A DNA stretch of 64,000 bases, from the NCBI RefSeq assembly GCF_014876185.1, contig NZ_JADALJ010000001.1, positions 124,001 through 188,000 of the forward strand. Reading direction: 5' to 3'. Origin of the DNA: Rufibacter sp. LB8 (GTDB lineage: Bacteria > Bacteroidota > Bacteroidia > Cytophagales > Hymenobacteraceae). This document shows positions 59,597 through 64,000 of this stretch, piece after piece. Position 1 is the first letter of the stretch, and each line of letters begins with the position of its first letter. The notes below the pieces were generated by a model that saw only the letters and a list, made by a program, of their open reading frames with translations, was not told the origin of the DNA and searched no databases. Position numbers and translations under genes: made by a program.

Positions 59597-61768
59597 ATGT
59601 TTCAATCTCTTACGCTTGCGTCTACCCTCATCTTAGCAGTGGTGGTGTTTGGGCTCTTCATCGTCATCATAAAGATGTACAAGAAGGCCATTCAAGGCGA
59701 GGCCATGGTGCGCACCGGCATGGGCGACACCAAAGTCTCTTTCTCCGGCATTTTTGTGGTGCCCATCATCCACAAGCTGGAAGTCATGGATATCACCCTC
59801 AAAACCATTGTGATTGCCCGCACCGGGGCTGAAGGCTTGATCTGCAAAGACAACCTGCGCGCCGACATTAAAGTGAATTTCTTTCTGCGCGTGAACAAAA
59901 CCCAGGAAGACGTGGTGCAGGTGGCTCAGAGCATTGGCTGTAAGCGCGCCTCAGACCCAGGCGCTTTGGAAAGCCTCTTTGACGCCAAGTTCTCGGAAGC
60001 CTTGAAAACCGTGGGCAAGCACTTTGACTTCGTGGAACTCTACCAAAGCCGAGAAGACTTCAAGCGTCAGATTCTCCAAACCATTGGCACCGACCTGAAC
60101 GGCTACGTGCTGGACGACTGCGCCATTGATTACCTGGAACAAACACCGCTCAGCAGCCTTAATGAGAACAACATCCTGGATGCCGAGGGTATCAAAAAGA
60201 TCATCGACCTCACCGCCCGCCAAAAAGTACAGTCGAATTTGATTGAGCGCGAGCGCGAGAAAACCATCAAGAAGCAGAACGTAGAGGCCCAGGAAACAAT
60301 TTTGGAACTAGAGAAGCAACTCGCTGAAAACCAGGAAAAACAACGCCGTGAAATTGCCAGCATCAAAGCCAGAGAGTCGGCTGAGATTGAGAAAGTAACC
60401 CAGGAGCAGCGCATGATTTCTGAGCGCGCCCGCATTGCCACAGATGAAGAAGTACAAATCTCTGAACAGAACCGTGACCGCCAAATCTTAGTAGCCGAGC
60501 GCAGCAAGCAACGCACCGATGCCGTGGAAACCGTGCGCGTGGAGCAAGCCAAAATGCTGGAGGAAAACGAGATGCAGCGTATTGTAGCCCTGGCCCAGAT
60601 TGAGAAAGAGAAAGCCATTGAAGAAGAGCGCAAGAATATTCAAGGTATTATACGCGAGCGCATTACGGTAGAGAAAGCCGTGGTGGAGGAAGAAGAGAAA
60701 ATCAAAGATACCAAAGCCTTCGCCGAGGCCGAGCGTCTGAAATCTGTGGCCATCACCACCGCCACTATGCAAGCCGAGGAAGCCTTGGTGAAAGAAATAA
60801 AAGGGGCCGAAGCTGCGCGCAAGGCATCTGAGTTCCGTGCCGAGCAATTGTTGATTGACGCCGAAGCCGAGAAAACCTCCAGCGTGAACCGCGCCGCCGC
60901 CATTAAAATGATGGCCGAAGCCGAAGCCACCCAAGCCGCCGCCAAAGGTTTATCTGAAGCTCAGGTTATGGAAGCCAAAGCCGCCGCCCGCCAGAAAGAA
61001 GGCGAAGCCGAAGCCAACGTGACCGAGCGCCAGGCCGTGGCCACCGCCAAAGCCACCCGCGTACAGGCAGAGGCCCAGGCCGAAGCCGACGAGAAATTAG
61101 GGATGGTTGCCGCCAAAGTAACCCAGGAGAAAGGCTTAGCTGATGCTTCTATTGTGGCCAACATGGCTGCCGCCGAAGAGAAACGCGGCTTAGCCGAAGC
61201 CAAAGTAAGCGGCGAGAAATTCACCGTGGAGGCCAAAGGCATTGAAGAGAAAGCAGACGCCATGAAAAAACTGGACGGCGTGGGCAAAGAGCACGAAGAA
61301 TTCAAGCTGCGTCTGGAGAAAGACAAGTCCATTGAACTGGCGCAGATTGACATTCAGCGGGAGATTGCCGCCGCGCAGGCCACGGTATTGTCTGAGGCCC
61401 TCAAAGCCGCCAAGATTGACATTGTGGGCGGTGAAAGCATGTTCTTCGAGCAGATTGTGGGCTCCATCACCAAAGGCAAGCAGGTTGATAGGCTGGTGAG
61501 CAACAGCGAAGTGCTGGGCACCGTGAAAGAGGCCTTCTTCCAGAAAGACAGCAACGGGCACATTGATTTCAAGGCCAATCTGCAGCGGTTCATCACCCAG
61601 TTCGGGATGGATTCTGAGGACGTGCGCAACCTGAGCGTCTCTGCCCTGCTTCTGAAAATGATGCAGCAGAAAACCCTGGATGACGCCACCGCCAACACCC
61701 TGAAAGAATTGACTTCCACCGCCACGGCCCTGGGCTTGGGCGACAAACCGGTCTATACCTTGAACTAA
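59597..61768 (+). CDS. Flotillin family protein
   Basis: The 723-residue protein has an N-terminal membrane anchor (about 5-26), an SPFH/band-7 domain (about 30-210; FVVPIIHKLEVMDITLKTI, AVN-like KVNFFLRVNKTQEDVVQVAQ) and a very long Glu/Ala/Lys-rich coiled coil (about 215-580) with many AEAEA-type repeats, then a C-terminal oligomerisation part (GESMFFEQIVGSITKGKQVD). Flotillins form membrane scaffolds. It is longer than typical YqiK (about 550 residues), owing to the coiled coil. It is co-directional with the OB-fold partner. Confidence 0.95.
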   Translation: MFQSLTLASTLILAVVVFGLFIVIIKMYKKAIQGEAMVRTGMGDTKVSFSGIFVVPIIHKLEVMDITLKTIVIARTGAEGLICKDNLRADIKVNFFLRVNKTQEDVVQVAQSIGCKRASDPGALESLFDAKFSEALKTVGKHFDFVELYQSREDFKRQILQTIGTDLNGYVLDDCAIDYLEQTPLSSLNENNILDAEGIKKIIDLTARQKVQSNLIEREREKTIKKQNVEAQETILELEKQLAENQEKQRREIASIKARESAEIEKVTQEQRMISERARIATDEEVQISEQNRDRQILVAERSKQRTDAVETVRVEQAKMLEENEMQRIVALAQIEKEKAIEEERKNIQGIIRERITVEKAVVEEEEKIKDTKAFAEAERLKSVAITTATMQAEEALVKEIKGAEAARKASEFRAEQLLIDAEAEKTSSVNRAAAIKMMAEAEATQAAAKGLSEAQVMEAKAAARQKEGEAEANVTERQAVATAKATRVQAEAQAEADEKLGMVAAKVTQEKGLADASIVANMAAAEEKRGLAEAKVSGEKFTVEAKGIEEKADAMKKLDGVGKEHEEFKLRLEKDKSIELAQIDIQREIAAAQATVLSEALKAAKIDIVGGESMFFEQIVGSITKGKQVDRLVSNSEVLGTVKEAFFQKDSNGHIDFKANLQRFITQFGMDSEDVRNLSVSALLLKMMQQKTLDDATANTLKELTSTATALGLGDKPVYTLN

Positions 61769-61770
61769 GG

Positions 61771-61805
61771 GCCCCACCCCAACCCCTCCCCAATTGGAGA
61801 GGGGC
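61771..61805. repeat. ctccccaattggagagg repeat
   Basis: gccccaccccaacccctcccc then ttggagaggggc; hairpin related to 18607-18644 and 63711-63745, 3 bp after the flotillin stop. Confidence 0.7.
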
Positions 61806-61812
61806 TATTGGG

Positions 61813-61859
61813 TTTCCTGTTTTCGGTCTCATTTTCAGAAATGAGCCCGAAAACGGAAA
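61813..61859. repeat. Hairpin repeat, copy 22
   Basis: ttcctgttttcggtctcatt / gaaatgagcccgaaaacggaa; directly follows the previous repeat, downstream of flotillin. Confidence 0.88.
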
Positions 61860-61974
61860 AGGCCCAACCTTTAATTTCGGACCAAAACAGGAAAGAGATT
61901 TACCGCTCACTGGCAAGAACAACACCAACAAAAACCCTTTTACATTTTTTTAAATCGACCCCAATTCATCTCGT

Positions 61975-62661
61975 ATGAAAGCTTTCACTCTTTCTCTGCT
62001 TTTATGTGCGGCGGCTGCGGCACCGGTTCTGGCACAAACCCAGCCGGCACCCACTGCCAAAGACCGGGCTTCTTACACCTTGCAACAGCAGTTCAGTTCG
62101 CTCAAATTCAGGTCCTCCACTGAAATGAAATACAACCAGGAGCACAAAGTGGTCAAGCAAGCCAGCTTAGACGCTTTTTTCCGGAACGTGCAAGACACCC
62201 TCAGGGCGCGGGAGCAGAGCATCAGGAACGCAGGCAAAGAAACCGCAGTTGCTCTGGCCAAAACCCAGCAGGAACTGGAAGACCAGAAAGCCCAGGTGCA
62301 AGCCCTGCAACAAGACAACGCCCGCAAAGAACAGCAGATTCAGCAGACCCAGCACAACATTGACAGCCTCAGCGTGCTGGGCCTGGACATGAACAAGCAG
62401 GTGTACGTGTATTTGAGTTTGGCCATTATTCTGGGGCTGGGCGTGCTGGCGGCCGTGTTCGCGTTCATGTACAAGGGCAGCAACGCCGTGACCCAGGAGA
62501 AAATTCAGGCCTACGACACCATTGACCAGGAACTCAAAGAACACAAGCAGGCCGCCCGCGAGCGCGAAGTAAAACTCAAGCGCGAGATGCAATCTGAAGC
62601 CAACAAAGTAGAGGAACTTAAGCAACAGTTGGCTGAGCTACAGAAAAAATCAGCGGTGTAG
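61975..62661 (+). CDS. Secreted/membrane coiled-coil protein of unknown function, 228 residues
   Basis: The product has a signal peptide (about 1-20, MKAFTLSLLLCAAAAAPVLA), a periplasmic part with a coiled coil (about 75-125, LAKTQQELEDQKAQVQALQQ), a membrane segment (about 142-163, VYVYLSLAIILGLGVLAAVF) and a second, cytoplasmic coiled coil (about 175-228). It is thus a bitopic protein with coiled coils on both sides. It could be a scaffold partner for the flotillin upstream, from position only. The start context is AT-rich. Confidence 0.8.
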   Translation: MKAFTLSLLLCAAAAAPVLAQTQPAPTAKDRASYTLQQQFSSLKFRSSTEMKYNQEHKVVKQASLDAFFRNVQDTLRAREQSIRNAGKETAVALAKTQQELEDQKAQVQALQQDNARKEQQIQQTQHNIDSLSVLGLDMNKQVYVYLSLAIILGLGVLAAVFAFMYKGSNAVTQEKIQAYDTIDQELKEHKQAAREREVKLKREMQSEANKVEELKQQLAELQKKSAV

Positions 62662-62727
62662 GGAGTAGAGTTCTCGAGCACTTTCCTTACCTGACCTTGT
62701 CGAAAGTAATCCTGTTACTCCAAGCCT

Positions 62728-62776
62728 TCGCATTCCCGAGACTCCCCCTTCAAAGGGGGAGTATCAGGAATGCGAA
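62728..62776. repeat. Two-part palindrome
   Basis: ttcgcattcc / ggaatgcgaa outer arms and actccccctt / aagggggagt inner arms. Lies between two co-directional genes; not of the main hairpin family. Confidence 0.75.
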
Positions 62777-62819
62777 CCAAGTGAACGGTATTCTCATTTA
62801 TGCCCGTAACTAGAATTGT

Positions 62820-63573
62820 ATGTTTTGGAATAGAAAAGCGAAATCCCCCATCACCGAAGAAGACGAGGACTGGATAATTTCTTCCTACCACTGGTTTGAG
62901 CAGGCATTCGGGAAGAAGCTAACTGAAACAGAAATCTTTTTACCCACTGCGCAATTCTTTGATTTTGAATTTAAGGGAACGGAAGAGGATGGCCTGAATG
63001 CCATTGGCCTTGTTGCCGAGAAAATGGGTATTGATGCCAGTACCATAGAAGTCTATTTTTTTGAGGAATTCCAACCCCTAGATTTCACAGATGAAGGTGT
63101 CTATGCCAACTATGAAGAGGGAACGGAGCTGGTAAATGGAGAATACTCCAAAGTGGTTGACGGCTTATACCAGATAGGCCTTGAAAAGTCATTGTTGAAG
63201 AACCCAGTAAAATTAACTGCGACTGTGGCCCATGAACTTGCCCACATTAAGCTGTTAGGGAGAAGAAAAGCTGGAGCAAAACGATGAACCCCTTACCGAT
63301 TTAGCTGCCAGCCTTTTCGGGTTTATCATCTTCTTAGCCAATAATTCAATATCCAAAATGGAAACGTGGTCAGGAAATAGCCACACTGGTTGGAAAGTTG
63401 GGGGTACTAGTGGCTATTTACATTATAAGATTTACGGATTCCTAATAGCATACTGGATGCTGAATCGAAACGAGACTAATCCGGCATGGTTAAAATATTT
63501 AGACAGTGAAATTGTAGGCGTAGTTAAAAAATCACTGAAGTATTTAGAGGAAAAGAAAAAGCACCAAACCTAA
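62820..63573 (+). pseudogene. HExxH metalloprotease-like protein, frameshifted at about 63258
   Basis: The first frame codes for 155 residues and reaches a metal motif VAHELAHIKLLG, then leaves the family-like sequence (GRRKAGAKR) and stops at 63287. In the next frame the sequence continues as EEKLEQNDEPLTDLAASLFG and onward to TAA at 63573. Removing one G from the ggg at 63258-63260 restores one 250-residue frame, with HELAH followed by an acidic E-x-x-TDL region as in gluzincin-like proteins. A real single-base insertion or a sequencing error are both possible. No signal peptide. Substrate unknown. Confidence 0.8.
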
Positions 63574-63626
63574 ACTCCCCCTGATCTGGCTGTTTCATCT
63601 AGGCCAAATTTAAATCAAACAAAAAA

Positions 63627-63668
63627 CCTGTTTTCGGGCTCATTTCTGAAAACGAGCCCGAAAACGGA
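63627..63668. repeat. Hairpin repeat, copy 23
   Basis: cctgttttcgggctcatttc / gaaaacgagcccgaaaacgg, 54 bp after the stop at 63573. Confidence 0.9.
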
Positions 63669-63710
63669 AATTTTACAACAGTACCGCTTCACCCGCAGCA
63701 ATAAAAAAAA

Positions 63711-63745
63711 GCCCCCTCTCTGTGGGAGAGGGGTTGGGGGTGAGG
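63711..63745. repeat. ccctctctgtgggagagg repeat
   Basis: Hairpin gccccctctc / gagaggggttgggggtgagg, inverse orientation of the related copies at 18607 and 61771. Confidence 0.7.
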
Positions 63746-63760
63746 TCCAATTCAACCACC

Positions 63761-64000
63761 ATGTCTGCATCCACCACCACTCCTGACGCGTCTACTTCTT
63801 CTGTTCAACTGGAAGGCGGCACCTATGAAATCCTGCGCAACCGCCTATCTAAAAGCGGAAATGAGCTGCGTGGGCTGCTGGACCAACTAAACCAGGAACG
63901 CAAAGAAGTTTTCGGGGCGATTGAGACCAAGCTGCTGGCCACCGAGCGCGTGACCACCGAGCACAACTGCGTGCCCTATGACATGGTGCCCGTGGGCGAT
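63761..64000 (+). CDS. Probable DNA-repair ATPase, N-terminal part (runs off the window)
   Basis: ATG at 63761; 80 codons are seen, with no stop. After a Ser/Thr-rich leader, the sequence LEGGTYEILRNRLSKSGNEL, then ERKEVFGAIETKLLATERVT and EHNCVPYDMV. This start resembles large Bacteroidota proteins annotated as DNA repair ATPases (AAA type), whose N-terminus has an LxGGTYExIRxRL pattern. The ATPase motifs lie beyond the edge. The identification rests on recall of the N-terminal pattern and needs the rest of the gene. Confidence 0.55.
   Translation, partial: MSASTTTPDASTSSVQLEGGTYEILRNRLSKSGNELRGLLDQLNQERKEVFGAIETKLLATERVTTEHNCVPYDMVPVGD

Overview
The window looks like a chromosome segment of a Cytophagales bacterium (Bacteroidota), probably a member of the Hymenobacteraceae such as Rufibacter or a relative. 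The evidence is a PorP/SprF protein beside a giant adhesin with a gliding-motility C-terminal domain (type IX secretion), an outer-membrane beta-barrel receptor with a carboxypeptidase-like N-domain, Bacteroidota-type -7 promoter boxes (TAnnTTTG) and weak Shine-Dalgarno signals. The genus is an inference; no rRNA or tRNA gene was seen.

Positions 1 to about 13,200 are one end of an AT-rich prophage, almost all on the minus strand. Read in its own direction it holds a tyrosine integrase, a short plus-strand early region, a replication module (seven iterons, a large winged-helix protein whose core resembles a degenerate family-A polymerase palm, and a divergent small AT-hook-like protein), small unknown genes, a sigma-region-2-like protein, an HNH nuclease, a free-standing HNH/AP2 homing endonuclease, terminase small and large subunits, portal, prohead protease and major capsid protein. 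The tail genes lie beyond the left edge. The large terminase gene carries one in-frame amber codon, apparently in place of a conserved tryptophan.

From 13,223 onward the sequence is GC-richer chromosome. In order it holds: a VOC protein, an AT-richer membrane protein, a YafK-type L,D-transpeptidase, a single-repeat DUF1456 protein, an outer-membrane receptor, a phosphoesterase fused to a PQQ-like propeller, a YCII protein and an HD hydrolase; a three-gene redox operon (FAD oxidoreductase, small His-tailed membrane protein, polyferredoxin-like membrane protein); two paralogous small secreted proteins; the PorP plus 2,106-residue adhesin operon; a zinc-ribbon protein and two disordered hydrophilic proteins; a lipoprotein/SCO1/cytochrome c operon; a Thr-Gly repeat lipoprotein; a radical SAM protein; an EEP-family nuclease; a CDF metal transporter; a signalling cluster (LuxR-type regulator, STAS protein, multi-PAS kinase, CheB-CheR fusion, separate CheB); an isoaspartyl peptidase, a PLD-like protein, an OB-fold/flotillin pair, a coiled-coil membrane protein, a frameshifted HExxH metalloprotease, and the start of a probable DNA-repair ATPase.

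The most pervasive unexplained feature is a family of about 23 palindromic hairpins of 40-64 bp, nearly all just after stop codons and absent from the prophage. Their stems show paired (compensatory) changes. Other foldback repeats cluster in a few intergenic nests near 15.2, 18.5, 21.5 and 56.6 kb.
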